From the NCBI GenBank assembly GCA_026388695.1, contig JAPLJH010000078.1, positions 1 to 64,000 on the forward strand: a stretch of DNA of 64,000 bases, given 5' to 3'. Source of the stretch: Deltaproteobacteria bacterium. GTDB lineage: Bacteria; Desulfobacterota; Desulfobulbia; Desulfobulbales; Desulfurivibrionaceae. Position 1 is the stretch's first letter. The number at the start of each line of letters is the position of its first letter. Below, in pieces: positions 1 to 7,632 of the stretch. The position numbers were made by a program, and so were the translations under genes. The notes below the pieces were generated by a model, which saw only the letters and a list, made by a program, of their open reading frames with translations, made no database searches and was not told where the DNA came from.

Positions 1-47
1 TTGGGGAGGGTTTTGGGGACCCCCTTGAGAAAGGCAGGGATTTTCAT
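1..47 (-). CDS. Unidentified gene, 5' end only
   Basis: Only the first 15 codons are inside the window (MKIPAFLKGVPKTLP), so no family can be named. The ATG is preceded by a GAGGTGA-type ribosome binding site. The start lies 54 nt after the stop of the small Cys-rich peptide gene on the same strand, so the two could be one transcript. Its identity would decide whether the peptide is a modified natural product or something else. Confidence 0.45.
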   Translation of the reverse strand, partial: MKIPAFLKGVPKTLP

Positions 48-101
48 GGTTCACCTCATGAAGGCCGCGCGAAAAGCAGGCGGCTGAAGGCGAACCGTCG
101 T

Positions 102-236
102 TCAGATAAGCATGAGGAGGGAACGATTCGTCACAACAGCCACGCAACTACAACAGCACGAGCCAGGGTCTTCGTCTTCGTTTTGAGCTACGGCTTGAGT
201 CACAGTCGGACTACTACTGCCATCAGGGCTACTCAT
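102..236 (-). CDS. 44-aa cysteine-rich small peptide (possible RiPP precursor)
   Basis: This ORF is too short for the supplied track. It reads MSSPDGSSSPTVTQAVAQNEDEDPGSCCCSC..., followed by VAVVTNRSLLMLI and a stop. A GGAGG ribosome binding site lies 4 nt before the ATG. The first 25 residues are Ser/Thr-rich, then acidic (NEDEDPG). They are followed by four Cys in five residues and a hydrophobic tail. An acidic leader, a Pro-Gly break and a CCC-rich core recall streptolysin-S-like azole-modified precursors, but no modification enzyme is visible in the window. It could instead be a metal-binding miniprotein. The following gene is cut by the window edge. Confidence 0.5.
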   Translation of the reverse strand: MSSPDGSSSPTVTQAVAQNEDEDPGSCCCSCVAVVTNRSLLMLI

Positions 237-324
237 AATTCCTCCAAGATTTAACATCAAACAGGCGGACAGCTCCACCATTTACCTGCAACCTAATACC
301 CTTTTATCCGAAATCTAACAATCA

Positions 325-381
325 CAAAAAAAAGGCGAGGCAGGTATTTTTCTCCGGAGTGAAAAAGACCTGCTCGCCTTG
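325..381 (-). terminator. Intrinsic terminator of the NosL-barrel gene
   Basis: On the minus strand a long stem (AAGGCGAGCAGGT pairing with ACCTGCCTCGCCTT, with an inner AAAAA/TTTTT pairing) is followed directly by an eight-T run. It begins about 25 nt after the stop codon of the gene at 407-1729. Confidence 0.85.
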
Positions 382-406
382 GCTGACGAATCTACAAGAC
401 CGTCAA

Positions 407-1729
407 TCAATAGTTAAACCGGTACTTGAAATTCAACATCCCTGTGGCCACATACTCGGTGCCCAGCCCGTAGAGATTAACGTCTTCATAGAGCGGGATG
501 CCATAGCTGCCGTTGAGGCTGAAGTTTCCACCAAAGGCCGAGAGGAACCGCCAACTGGCCACACCGGTCAGCATGATTGCCCGGCCGCCGCTGTTCTGGA
601 CCTTGACCCCGAAGTTTTCATTCTTGGCGGTATCGGTGGCGTCCAACTCCAGGCCCAGCATCAGGTCGTAGTTTGGGGTGTAATGGAGCGCTGCGCCAAA
701 CTTGGAGACATCGCCGAACTTATAGTCATCCCCGTTTTCCCGGTTGACCAGATAGCTTGCCTCGCCATGCAGCCAGAAATCCCCGAACCGGGCCGAGCCC
801 AGCAGACCGCCACCGAGATTAACGCTGCCGGTGCCCAGTTGCAGGCCTGGCATGGTGCGGAAGGTGGTATCAAAATCACCGGTGGGCAGGGTCACATTAC
901 CCATCAGGCTGAAAAACTTGCTGTAGTAATCGTCCCGCCACAGATTATAGACCGCCTTCAGCTCAAGATCGGTGATTCCCTTGTGCTTTGTGACCCTCTC
1001 GACGCTACTGGTACGCATGGTCGAGGTCATGATCTTGTCGAGATCGGAAATCTTGGCCGTAACCGACAAACGGTCCGTAATGCCGTAATTGGCCATATAC
1101 ATGGGGCCGGAGGCCTCCATTTTCTTTGGGATCATCGGCGCTGTGGGAGTGATCCCGGCGGTAGCGGCCAAGTATTGGGCCGTCGAGACATTGTTTGAGC
1201 CCATCATCAGCTCATCCTTGACCATGGCCATATAGCCAGCCCCACCGCTCACAGAGCCCTTGGGCGGCGGCACCGCCGAGTTGACCCGGTTGGGCATGGT
1301 CATGCCCATGGGGGAAACCGCCAGCAGGGCCTGGGAAAAGGTCAGCACCTGGCCGCCATGCTCAGAGATGAATTTTTTTGCCCCGTCCTGATCGGCAAAG
1401 GCGATGATGTTGGGAATCATGTCCGGCACCAGATCGCTGCCTATGACATAGGTGGCTCCGGCTGCGGCAATCTCCTTGCCGCTCAACCAATCGTGCACCA
1501 GGACCGAAGCAAAGGCCTCAACACCGCCCGCATCCGCAACCAGCCGCAGCATATCGGCTCCGCCGCAGGTCTTCTCGACCCGACCATCCTTGCTGGTGAC
1601 AATGGCGCTGGTACCCTGGTATTGATCGATGTACATGCCGCACAGGCGACAGCCCTCACGCTCTCCGGCATGCGCCGCCGAGGCCAGCATGACCGTTGCC
1701 GCTAGAACCATCCCATATTTCTTTACCAT
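407..1729 (-). CDS. NosL-like domain fused to an outer-membrane beta-barrel
   Basis: 440 aa with a clear signal peptide (MVKKYGMVLAATVMLASAAHA). Residues about 22-140 resemble NosL/MerB-fold copper-binding proteins: CRLCGMYID, then KTCGGADM and a segment on presence in the periplasm. Residues about 190-440 read as alternating beta-strands of a transporter-like barrel of the phenol-degradation MetA type and end in an aromatic residue (KYRFNY). The CxxCGM motif suggests Cu(I) binding. The barrel suggests outer-membrane location, with the metal domain facing the periplasm. The start is supported by AAGGGG five nt upstream. NosL is normally a separate lipoprotein; the fusion is unusual. It is transcribed alone, between hairpins. 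Function is inferred; the NosL assignment is fairly secure, the barrel subtype is not. Confidence 0.75.
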   Translation of the reverse strand: MVKKYGMVLAATVMLASAAHAGEREGCRLCGMYIDQYQGTSAIVTSKDGRVEKTCGGADMLRLVADAGGVEAFASVLVHDWLSGKEIAAAGATYVIGSDLVPDMIPNIIAFADQDGAKKFISEHGGQVLTFSQALLAVSPMGMTMPNRVNSAVPPPKGSVSGGAGYMAMVKDELMMGSNNVSTAQYLAATAGITPTAPMIPKKMEASGPMYMANYGITDRLSVTAKISDLDKIMTSTMRTSSVERVTKHKGITDLELKAVYNLWRDDYYSKFFSLMGNVTLPTGDFDTTFRTMPGLQLGTGSVNLGGGLLGSARFGDFWLHGEASYLVNRENGDDYKFGDVSKFGAALHYTPNYDLMLGLELDATDTAKNENFGVKVQNSGGRAIMLTGVASWRFLSAFGGNFSLNGSYGIPLYEDVNLYGLGTEYVATGMLNFKYRFNY

Positions 1730-1733
1730 TTGC

Positions 1734-1780
1734 GCCCCTTCACGATTTTTTTGTTTACGGATGAAAAAAAATGAAGGGGC
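1734..1780 (-). promoter_or_regulatory. Inverted repeat covering the ribosome binding site
   Basis: A perfect 9-bp inverted repeat, GCCCCTTCA ... TGAAGGGGC with a 29-nt AT-rich loop, ends four nt before the ATG of the NosL-barrel gene. The proximal arm contains the AAGGGG ribosome binding site, so the mRNA could fold to hide it. Whether it is regulatory is inference. Confidence 0.4.
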
Positions 1781-2157
1781 ACCCTACCACAATGTGCCAC
1801 GAGAAAAAATGCGGCAAATTGTCGCAGGCAAAGACGATGGGGAAGGGTGAGCGACCCAGACAGAAAAGGAAAAAGAGGTGGTCAGCGGAAAAAAGAGATG
1901 ACGATTTGGACGCGAATTGCGGGAATACAAACGCCCCTTTCGGGGCGCATAAAAAAACGGCGGTCGGAATGAGGCTCTTCCCGGACAACTCCGGGACAGA
2001 CAGGAGGCGTTTTGTCCGCCCTTTTGTGTCGGGAGACAGGCAATCCCCTTGCGTTTTTGCCTGTAATACTAACGGCTCACACTGTCCTGCTTTTCCGACC
2101 GCCCGGGAAACGGGGCGGGAATCCGCCCCGAAAAACTACATATATCCCGTCAGCCAC
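1781..2157. other. Intergenic region with hairpins, no gene seen
   Basis: No ORF here has a credible start and composition. Two GC-rich hairpins are visible: CGCCCC-TTTC-GGGGCG at about 1932-1947, and CGGGGCGG-GAAT-CCGCCCCG at 2111-2130. The second lies just after the stop of the 73-aa peptide gene and could end its transcript, although the following T-run is only three bases. No known riboswitch consensus was recognised. Confidence 0.5.
2105..2135 (-). terminator. Possible terminator after the 73-aa peptide gene
   Basis: An eight-bp GC stem (CGGGGCGG/CCGCCCCG, four-base loop) lies about 28 nt downstream of the stop codon on the minus strand. The U-tract is weak (TTT), so it may be a 3'-end stabilising hairpin instead. 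Confidence 0.4.
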
Positions 2158-2379
2158 TTAGATGCCGGTTACAGCGCCAAACCAACTGGTGACAAGGGCA
2201 AGAGGTCCACCCGCCGCGATAACTCCGGCAACGAGACAACTTACCGACCAGGCACCCACCAAGCCAGCCGCCATTGCCCCCAGGCCGACTACCGCTCCCT
2301 GCATGATATCGGTGCCTACTCCGTCTGTTACCAAGGCGCTGCTTCTTGTTCTGGTCTTGACCATCTGTGCATTTTTCAT
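2158..2379 (-). CDS. 73-aa small membrane protein, unknown function
   Basis: The start is set by an AGGAGG box seven nt before ATG-AAA-AAT (MKNAQMV...). The upstream in-frame ATG in the ORF track overlaps that box and is unlikely. The N-terminus is basic (KTRTRSS), followed by TDGVGTDIMQGAVVG. A long Gly/Ala-rich hydrophobic stretch with one Cys then runs to the end (AAGLVGAWSVSCLVAGV...). The composition resembles a single-pass or hairpin membrane peptide. It has its own plausible promoter and downstream hairpin, so it is probably monocistronic. No family is recognised. A bacteriocin-like or membrane-stress role is possible, but nothing shows it. Confidence 0.6.
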   Translation of the reverse strand: MKNAQMVKTRTRSSALVTDGVGTDIMQGAVVGLGAMAAGLVGAWSVSCLVAGVIAAGGPLALVTSWFGAVTGI

Positions 2380-2421
2380 ATTCGGCCTCCTCATAGTGAA
2401 AAAGTGGTGTTCTTACTTTCC

Positions 2422-2449
2422 AATATAAGGATTATCCGCGCCTGGTCAA
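2422..2449 (-). promoter_or_regulatory. Candidate sigma-70 promoter for the 73-aa peptide gene
   Basis: On the minus strand TTGACC and TATATT are separated by 16 bp, about 43 nt upstream of the chosen ATG. The match to consensus is fair; there is no experimental support. Confidence 0.4.
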
Positions 2450-2587
2450 GATGTTTTTTCACATAAAATCAAATAGTTATATGCAAACCGCAAGGGTAAA
2501 GATTGGCGTAAATATCCAGAGACAGGATATCCATAAACACAATATTCAGCTGATCATGACAGTGGGAATTTATAGGATGGGCGGTGG

Positions 2588-3223
2588 CTAGAGGCTATGC
2601 AGGGGACAGGCATCGCAGAGCGGATTAGATTTCTTGCAGTATTCCTTGGCAAGGCGGACCAGAAGGGCATGATACTCGTTGAAGAGCTGGGCCTCGGTGG
2701 GCAACCGGCTCAAAAACAGCTCCTGAATTTCCTCATACCCGGCGTCTTCGGCAATGAGATCATGGCGAAGCAGGATACGGTAGGTGTAGGCATCCACCAC
2801 AAACACCGGCTTGCCTGCGGCATAGAGGGTGATGGAATCGGCTGTTTCCGGGCCGATCCCCTTGATCCCTAGCAGCTTTTCCCGGAGGGTAGAAGTACTC
2901 TGGTTGAAAAAATCCTCCAGGTTGCCGCTGTCTTCACGGATGGCGGCAAAGAGGCCCTTGAGGCGTTTTGCCTTCTGGTTGTAGTATCCGGAAGGCCGGA
3001 TTTTTTCGGCCAGCTCCTCCAGGGGCAGGGCCTCCAGGGCTTCAAAGGAGAGAAGCCCATCCTGGCGCAAGGCCTCGATGACCATGCTCACATTGCGCCA
3101 GCTGGTATTCTGGGTCAGGACCGCGCCGAGCATGACCTCAAAGGGGGTTTCACCGGGCCACCAGTGCTGGGGGCCGAAATGGTCAAAAAGACGGGTATGG
3201 ATTTCCTCAATCCGGTTGGTCAC
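2588..3223 (-). CDS. Endonuclease III-related DNA glycosylase (HhH-GPD)
   Basis: About 211 aa from the GTG at 3223. The longer ORF start at 3298 would overlap the upstream gene by 53 nt and adds no conserved sequence. The HhH-GPD fold is recognisable: LGAVLTQNTSWRNV near the N-terminus, the helix-hairpin-helix LLGIKGIGPETADSI, and the catalytic Asp in VFVVDAYTYRI. These enzymes excise damaged bases in the cytoplasm. The C-terminal iron-sulfur pattern is C-x6-C-x2-C-x5 followed by a TAG stop exactly where the fourth Cys ligand should be, so the [4Fe-4S] loop is incomplete. The catalytic Lys of true Nth is not evident, so a monofunctional glycosylase is likely. Confidence 0.8.
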   Translation of the reverse strand: MTNRIEEIHTRLFDHFGPQHWWPGETPFEVMLGAVLTQNTSWRNVSMVIEALRQDGLLSFEALEALPLEELAEKIRPSGYYNQKAKRLKGLFAAIREDSGNLEDFFNQSTSTLREKLLGIKGIGPETADSITLYAAGKPVFVVDAYTYRILLRHDLIAEDAGYEEIQELFLSRLPTEAQLFNEYHALLVRLAKEYCKKSNPLCDACPLHSL

Positions 3224-3245
3224 GGTATCCCAAGCACCCAAAAAA

Positions 3246-3578
3246 TCAGTCGGTACGCATGAAGAGAAAATACACGGCAACGGCGATGGCCCCGACAAAC
3301 ACCCCAGCCACAGGCAGCACCTTGCCCAACTGGAGAGTCCCGTTCACCACCAGGCCTTCCATGTAGCTGCTCCCGCTGAAGAGCCAGAGGCCGAAGCCAA
3401 GACCGGTCAAAACCAGGGTATCCACCGCCTGCTTATAAAGATTGTAGAAGATAAAGGCAATAAAGGGCGCCAGGAACCAGACGTTAGTAAAAAGCGCCTT
3501 GACATCTACCTCGCGAAACTGTTGCGGCACATTGGTGCCGTTGAGGAAATCGACAATCTGCCCCAGGAATTCGGTCAT
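3246..3578 (-). CDS. Hypothetical small membrane protein
   Basis: 110 aa with three hydrophobic segments (about 31-46, 54-67, 85-106) after an amphipathic N-terminus (MTEFLGQIVDFLNGTNVP). A GGAGG box lies about eight nt before the ATG. It lies 33 nt downstream of thiC and just upstream of the glycosylase on the same strand, so the three may be co-transcribed. No family is recognised; the acidic loop after the first helix gives no functional clue. Confidence 0.65.
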   Translation of the reverse strand: MTEFLGQIVDFLNGTNVPQQFREVDVKALFTNVWFLAPFIAFIFYNLYKQAVDTLVLTGLGFGLWLFSGSSYMEGLVVNGTLQLGKVLPVAGVFVGAIAVAVYFLFMRTD

Positions 3579-3611
3579 GCGGTGCGTCCTCCCTCTGTGG
3601 TGATTAGGAAA

Positions 3612-4913
3612 TTATTTCTGTAGTCGATCCGGCGCGGTGGCCTGCTTGTACACCTTGATGGCGCAGTATGAGCCGCACATGCTGCAAGCGTCGCCCTTAT
3701 AGGAACTCCCCTCCTCCCGGAAACGCCGGGCCTTTTCCGGATCAATGGACAGCTCGATCTGACCCTTCCAGTCCAGATTGTTGCGGCACTTGGCCATGGC
3801 GATGTCCTTATCGATGGCGCCGGGCAGCCCCTTGGCGATGTCCGCAGCATGGGCGGCGATGCGGGAGGCCATGACCCCCTCATGCACATCCTCGGCACTG
3901 GGCAGTTTGAGATGCTCGGCCGGGGTAACATAGCAGAGAAAATCCGCCCCGGCCGCCCCGGCAATGGCCCCGCCGATGGCGCCGGTGATATGGTCGTAGC
4001 CCGGAGCGATGTCCGTAACCAGAGGACCCAAGACATAAAAGGGCGCCCCATGGCAGAGCTGCTTCTGCAAAAGTATGTTGGCCTGGATCTGATTGAGCGG
4101 CATGTGCCCAGGCCCCTCGACCATCACCTGCACCCCGGCTTCCCAGGCCCGCTGGGTCAGCTCGCCCAGGTGGATCAACTCCTGGATTTGGCCCCGATCG
4201 GTGGCGTCGGCCAGACAGCCCGGCCGGATGCCGTCGCCCAGACTCAGGGTGACCTCGTGCTCCTTGAGGATGGCCAACAGCTCGTCGAAATGTTCGTACA
4301 TGGGATTTTCTTTCTTGTTGTAGCTCATCCACTCGATGGTGAAGGAACCGCCCCGGCTGACCACGCCCATGAGCCGCTTATGGTTGCGAACCCGGTCCAT
4401 GGTGCTTCTGGTAATGCCGGAATGGATGGTCATAAAATCAACCCCATCCTGGGCCTGCTGTTCAATGCCCTTGAACATCTGGGCAACCGTGACTTCGCCG
4501 ATTTTTTTCTTCTGCTTTTCCACCACCTCGGCAATACTCTGATAGATCGGCACAGTACCCAGAGGGATAGGGCAACTTGCCAGGATCTCGCGGCGAATCT
4601 CATTCAACTCGCCGCCCATGGACAGGTCCATCACCGTGTCGGCCCCGGCTTTGAGACAGACGCAGAGCTTTTGCAGCTCCTGGCTCACCTCGGGATAATC
4701 CTTGGAGGAGCCGATATTGGCGTTGACCTTGGTGGACAACCCCTTGCCAACAGCCATGATCCGGTCAAACTTGTGGTTTTTGTTCTTGGGAATACAGATC
4801 GTTCCAGCGGCCACCCCCTGCATCAGGGCCTGAACCGTTACATTTTCGTTGGCGGCACAATTTTCAAAAAGAGGGGTAAGCGTGCCCCTGATCGCATCTT
4901 CTCGAATACTCAT
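3612..4913 (-). CDS. thiC: Phosphomethylpyrimidine synthase ThiC
   Basis: 433 aa from the ATG at 4913, which has a GGAGA box six nt upstream; the ORF-track start 21 nt earlier lacks one. It is a radical-SAM enzyme that rearranges aminoimidazole ribotide to hydroxymethylpyrimidine phosphate for thiamine synthesis in the cytoplasm. Family blocks are clear: DTVMDLSMGG, MTIHSGI, SRGGSF, SLGDGIRPGC, VEGPGHMPL, LGPLVTDIAPGYDHITGAIGGA. The C-terminal cluster motif CSMCGSYC carries the [4Fe-4S] ligands. The length fits the shorter ThiC form common in anaerobes. No TPP riboswitch was found in the 136-nt leader, which is unusual for thiC. Confidence 0.97.
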   Translation of the reverse strand: MSIREDAIRGTLTPLFENCAANENVTVQALMQGVAAGTICIPKNKNHKFDRIMAVGKGLSTKVNANIGSSKDYPEVSQELQKLCVCLKAGADTVMDLSMGGELNEIRREILASCPIPLGTVPIYQSIAEVVEKQKKKIGEVTVAQMFKGIEQQAQDGVDFMTIHSGITRSTMDRVRNHKRLMGVVSRGGSFTIEWMSYNKKENPMYEHFDELLAILKEHEVTLSLGDGIRPGCLADATDRGQIQELIHLGELTQRAWEAGVQVMVEGPGHMPLNQIQANILLQKQLCHGAPFYVLGPLVTDIAPGYDHITGAIGGAIAGAAGADFLCYVTPAEHLKLPSAEDVHEGVMASRIAAHAADIAKGLPGAIDKDIAMAKCRNNLDWKGQIELSIDPEKARRFREEGSSYKGDACSMCGSYCAIKVYKQATAPDRLQK

Positions 4914-5049
4914 CACAGATTCTCCGATAACCAACGGCGCAAGCCGCCTGGCATTGACAGTAATATTAAAGGAAGTTTAAGACGCAAAAACATACCAGCG
5001 CCTATTTTAGAATGCAATGGAAATGTATGGGATTGCAGGGGGGATATGG

Positions 5050-5619
5050 CTATAACACCCCGTGTTCATAGAGAATTTTTAGACCGATGCCGATAAGAAC
5101 CAGGCCGCCGACAATCTCGGCCCGTGAGCCCAGGCGCGAGGTCGCACCCAGCAGACAGCCCAGTCGCAAACCCAACGCAGTGAGGGCCGCAGCGACCAGG
5201 CCGATGACCAGGGAAGGAAGCCAAACACTGATCCCTAGCACGGCAAAACTCAAGCCCACGGCCAGGGAGTCGATACTGGTGGCAATCGAGAGGGTAAGAA
5301 GCATCCTCCCCCGGGTGGGGTCCGCACCCTCGCCCTCTTCCTTGGCCTCCCGGATCGCCTCCCAGATCATCTTGCCCCCCACAAAGGCCAACAGGCCAAA
5401 GGCCAGCCAATGGTCAAAGGATTCGATCCACGAGCGAACCGTGATACCGCCCAGCCAGCCAAGGATATTCATCCCGGCCTGGAAAAAGCCGAAGTGCCAG
5501 GCAAGACGAAACACCTGTCGGGAATTGACCTGGCACAGGCTGACCCCCGCAGCCAGGGCCACGGCAAAAGCGTCCACGGCAAGGGCCACGGCGATGAGCA
5601 GGATGGTGGAAAATTCCAT
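5050..5619 (-). CDS. mntP: Manganese efflux pump MntP
   Basis: 189 aa starting at MEFSTILLIAVALAVDAFAVA. The 63 residues upstream in the ORF track are unrelated leader. Six transmembrane helices are visible, with the family's acidic membrane motifs LAVDAFAVALAAG and ATSIDSLAVGLSFA in the two inverted halves. The protein exports Mn(II) across the inner membrane. The ribosome binding site is weak. No yybP-ykoY manganese riboswitch could be recognised in the 200-nt leader. It stands alone, divergent from the NarL-type regulator. Confidence 0.9.
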   Translation of the reverse strand: MEFSTILLIAVALAVDAFAVALAAGVSLCQVNSRQVFRLAWHFGFFQAGMNILGWLGGITVRSWIESFDHWLAFGLLAFVGGKMIWEAIREAKEEGEGADPTRGRMLLTLSIATSIDSLAVGLSFAVLGISVWLPSLVIGLVAAALTALGLRLGCLLGATSRLGSRAEIVGGLVLIGIGLKILYEHGVL

Positions 5620-5825
5620 AGAATGGCTGCGCGGATGAGATTTATTGTGATGGGACTGGTCGGGGGTTGCGCCGCAACTTGACCATTTTTCCCTTAAGCT
5701 GGCAAGAAAAAAGCCTGCGACAAAAAAAAAACGGAATTCCCGCCAAGGTTTGGTATCATTACGCAAACAGTCATGGTCTTTCGCCCTGACTTCGTGAAAC
5801 AGCGTCACCCAAAGAGGTTGTGAGG

Positions 5826-6494
5826 ATGGTTAAGATAATGCTGGTTGATGACCATGAGATGGTCAGAACGGGTCTCAAATCCCTGCTGGAAACCCAGCCT
5901 GATTTTCAGGTCGTGGGCGAGGCGGGAAACGGGATCGAGGCCTTGAGCAAGGTTGCCGAGCTTGCTCCGGATGTGGTGGTAATGGATATCAGCATGCCAC
6001 TGATGGACGGCCTTGAGGCAACCAAAAAACTTATCGAACTGCGCCCGGATTGCCTTGTCCTCGCCCTGACGGTGCATGAGGACAAACAGTATTTCTTCCA
6101 GATGCTCCAGGCCGGGGCCAAGGGCTATCTCACCAAGGAGGCTGCGGCCGATGAACTGGTGGCGGCCATCCGTTCCGTGGCGGCGGGCAACGTCTATCTG
6201 CTGCCAGCCCTGGCCCGCTGGCTTCTCGAAGATTACACCGAACTGGCCAGCCAGTCCAATTTTTCCTCAAAGGACGCGGACCACTCCGGTCTGGACGCCC
6301 TGACCCTCCGGGAGCGTGAGGTGCTGGAGCTGGTGGCCGAAGGCAATACCACCCCAAGAATTGGAGAAATCCTTACCCTAAGCCCAAAGACCATCTCCCG
6401 GCATCGAGAACGGATCATGAACAAACTCAATCTGCATTCCACTGCAGAACTGGTGAAATTCGCCATCCGCACCGGCCTGGTGAAAGCGGGCTGA
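5826..6494 (+). CDS. NarL/FixJ-family response regulator
   Basis: 222 aa. The N-terminal receiver shows the acidic pair (LVDDHEMV), phosphoacceptor Asp in VVVMDISMP, and the conserved Thr and Lys (LALTVHED, YLTKEAAAD). The C-terminal LuxR-type HTH (LTLREREVLELVAEG ... LSPKTISRHRERIMNKL) binds DNA. The ATG at 5826 is preferred because AGAGG lies eight nt upstream; a GTG at 5820 is the alternative. No partner kinase is adjacent, so it is an orphan regulator here. The target is unknown. Confidence 0.9.
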   Translation: MVKIMLVDDHEMVRTGLKSLLETQPDFQVVGEAGNGIEALSKVAELAPDVVVMDISMPLMDGLEATKKLIELRPDCLVLALTVHEDKQYFFQMLQAGAKGYLTKEAAADELVAAIRSVAAGNVYLLPALARWLLEDYTELASQSNFSSKDADHSGLDALTLREREVLELVAEGNTTPRIGEILTLSPKTISRHRERIMNKLNLHSTAELVKFAIRTGLVKAG

Positions 6495-6497
6495 CCC

Positions 6498-6719
6498 TTA
6501 GGACTCCCCGCTGCCTTCGCCACCCCCCTCTGTTTCCGGCATGGCCCTGCGGCAACAGCATTTTTCCTTCCCCCCCCGCCCCAAACACCTCTGGCAGCGG
6601 TCATCGCTGCACATCTGGCAAGAAAAACAATCCAGGCAGGGGTGTTTTTGCCGACCGCCCGAGATTTTTTCTGGGACGTAGACCTTGCCGGTTCCATCGG
6701 GGAGATCGACAAATGGCAT
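6498..6719 (-). CDS. Cysteine-rich miniprotein, unknown function
   Basis: 73 aa from the ATG at 6719, chosen because AAGGAGAG lies about six nt upstream. The sequence holds nine Cys: CLDCFSCQMC, then CQRC, then CCC. This spacing suggests binding of zinc or an iron-sulfur cluster. The N-terminus MPFVDLPDGTGKVYVPE is compact and non-signal-like, so it is probably cytoplasmic. It begins 52 nt after the rhodanese stop codon on the same strand, suggesting an operon linked to sulfur transfer. No named family is recognised. Confidence 0.65.
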   Translation of the reverse strand: MPFVDLPDGTGKVYVPEKISGGRQKHPCLDCFSCQMCSDDRCQRCLGRGGKEKCCCRRAMPETEGGGEGSGES

Positions 6720-6771
6720 CCTGGCTCTCCTTGCCCTTGCCTGCCGGGAAAGTACAAACAGCGCCGCTTCG

Positions 6772-7632
6772 TTAGACGGCTGCGGCCTGGGGCTCACCGC
6801 TCTCAATGGGCAGGTTCGGGTCCCTAGACCATTCGTTCCAGGAGGCGAAATAGACCCGCAGCCTGGTGAAACCCGCCAACTTCAAGGCCACATAGGTATT
6901 GGCCGCCCGCGAGCCCTTGAAACAGAAGATGATGATGTCGCTGTCCGAGTAAATCTGCTGACTGGCGCACAAGGCCCGAATTTCGTGGGCGGGCCGGAAG
7001 GCCGGGATCGCCGCCCTGCTCATGAAACTGTACCATTCAATCCATTTGGCTCCGGGAATCCGGCCCCGTCGGGGAGCAAAATCGAAGCCGTAGGGCGAGG
7101 AGGTCTGGCCCAGCCATTCATTGGCATCCCGATTGTCGAGGAGAATGGTCGTCGGGTCACCCAGGGCCTTGAGAACATCTTCCCTCGTGGCCATAAGGGC
7201 ATGGTTTGGCTGGGGGATAAACCGACTGGGGCTCGGCGAAGTATCGCCGGTTTCTTCGGGCAGCCCGTACTGCTGCCAAGCCCAGAAGCCGCCATCCAGA
7301 ATGCCGCAATCCCGGTGGCCGAGATAGCAGGCCAACCAGTACCCCCGGCAGGAAGCGCCGTAGCGGGTATCGAAGCTGTCTTCGTAAAAAACGACCTTCC
7401 GCGCATGGGAAACGCCAACGCGGGAAAAACTGGCGGCAAAGGTATCCTGCAAGGCCGCCAGCCCCTCCGGGCTGCTCACGCTTAAGAAGGAAAAAATCTC
7501 CGGCAGATTCACGGCCCCGGGGATATGCCCTTCGGCAAAGGTGTCCTGATCGCGGATATCCACCAGCAGCACCGAGCCTTCCTCAAGGAGCGCCTGGGTT
7601 TCGTGGAGGGTGTAAAGAATTTTTTCCGTCAT
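6772..7632 (-). CDS. Tandem-rhodanese sulfurtransferase
   Basis: 286 aa with two rhodanese domains. The first (about 5-130: VLLVDIRDQDTFAEGHIPGAVN) keeps the fold but lacks a typical active loop. The second (about 150-275: ILLDNRDANEWLG ... PGAKWIEW) carries the loop CFKGSRA with the persulfide-forming Cys. Such enzymes move sulfane sulfur from thiosulfate or 3-mercaptopyruvate to an acceptor. No signal peptide is seen, so it acts in the cytoplasm. In a sulfur-metabolising organism the substrate may be thiosulfate, but the sequence alone does not settle this. Confidence 0.9.
   Translation of the reverse strand: MTEKILYTLHETQALLEEGSVLLVDIRDQDTFAEGHIPGAVNLPEIFSFLSVSSPEGLAALQDTFAASFSRVGVSHARKVVFYEDSFDTRYGASCRGYWLACYLGHRDCGILDGGFWAWQQYGLPEETGDTSPSPSRFIPQPNHALMATREDVLKALGDPTTILLDNRDANEWLGQTSSPYGFDFAPRRGRIPGAKWIEWYSFMSRAAIPAFRPAHEIRALCASQQIYSDSDIIIFCFKGSRAANTYVALKLAGFTRLRVYFASWNEWSRDPNLPIESGEPQAAAV

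Noticed and set aside
359-1198. 279-aa plus-strand ORF
   Set aside because: Antisense shadow of the NosL-barrel gene; no ribosome binding site, and its start lies in the terminator.
1771-2466. 231-aa plus-strand ORF
   Set aside because: Runs through hairpins and antisense to the 73-aa peptide; mixed composition and no domain.
2588-2590. TAG as possible recoded codon at the fourth Cys position
   Set aside because: Read-through would add only PPPIL before another stop; no pyrrolysine or selenocysteine element is visible.
4914-5049. Possible TPP riboswitch before thiC
   Set aside because: No CTGAGA or ACCTGATCTGG-type thi-box elements are present on the minus strand.
5620-5819. Possible yybP-ykoY manganese riboswitch before mntP
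   Set aside because: The conserved internal-loop sequences could not be found; only A/T-runs and weak hairpins are seen.
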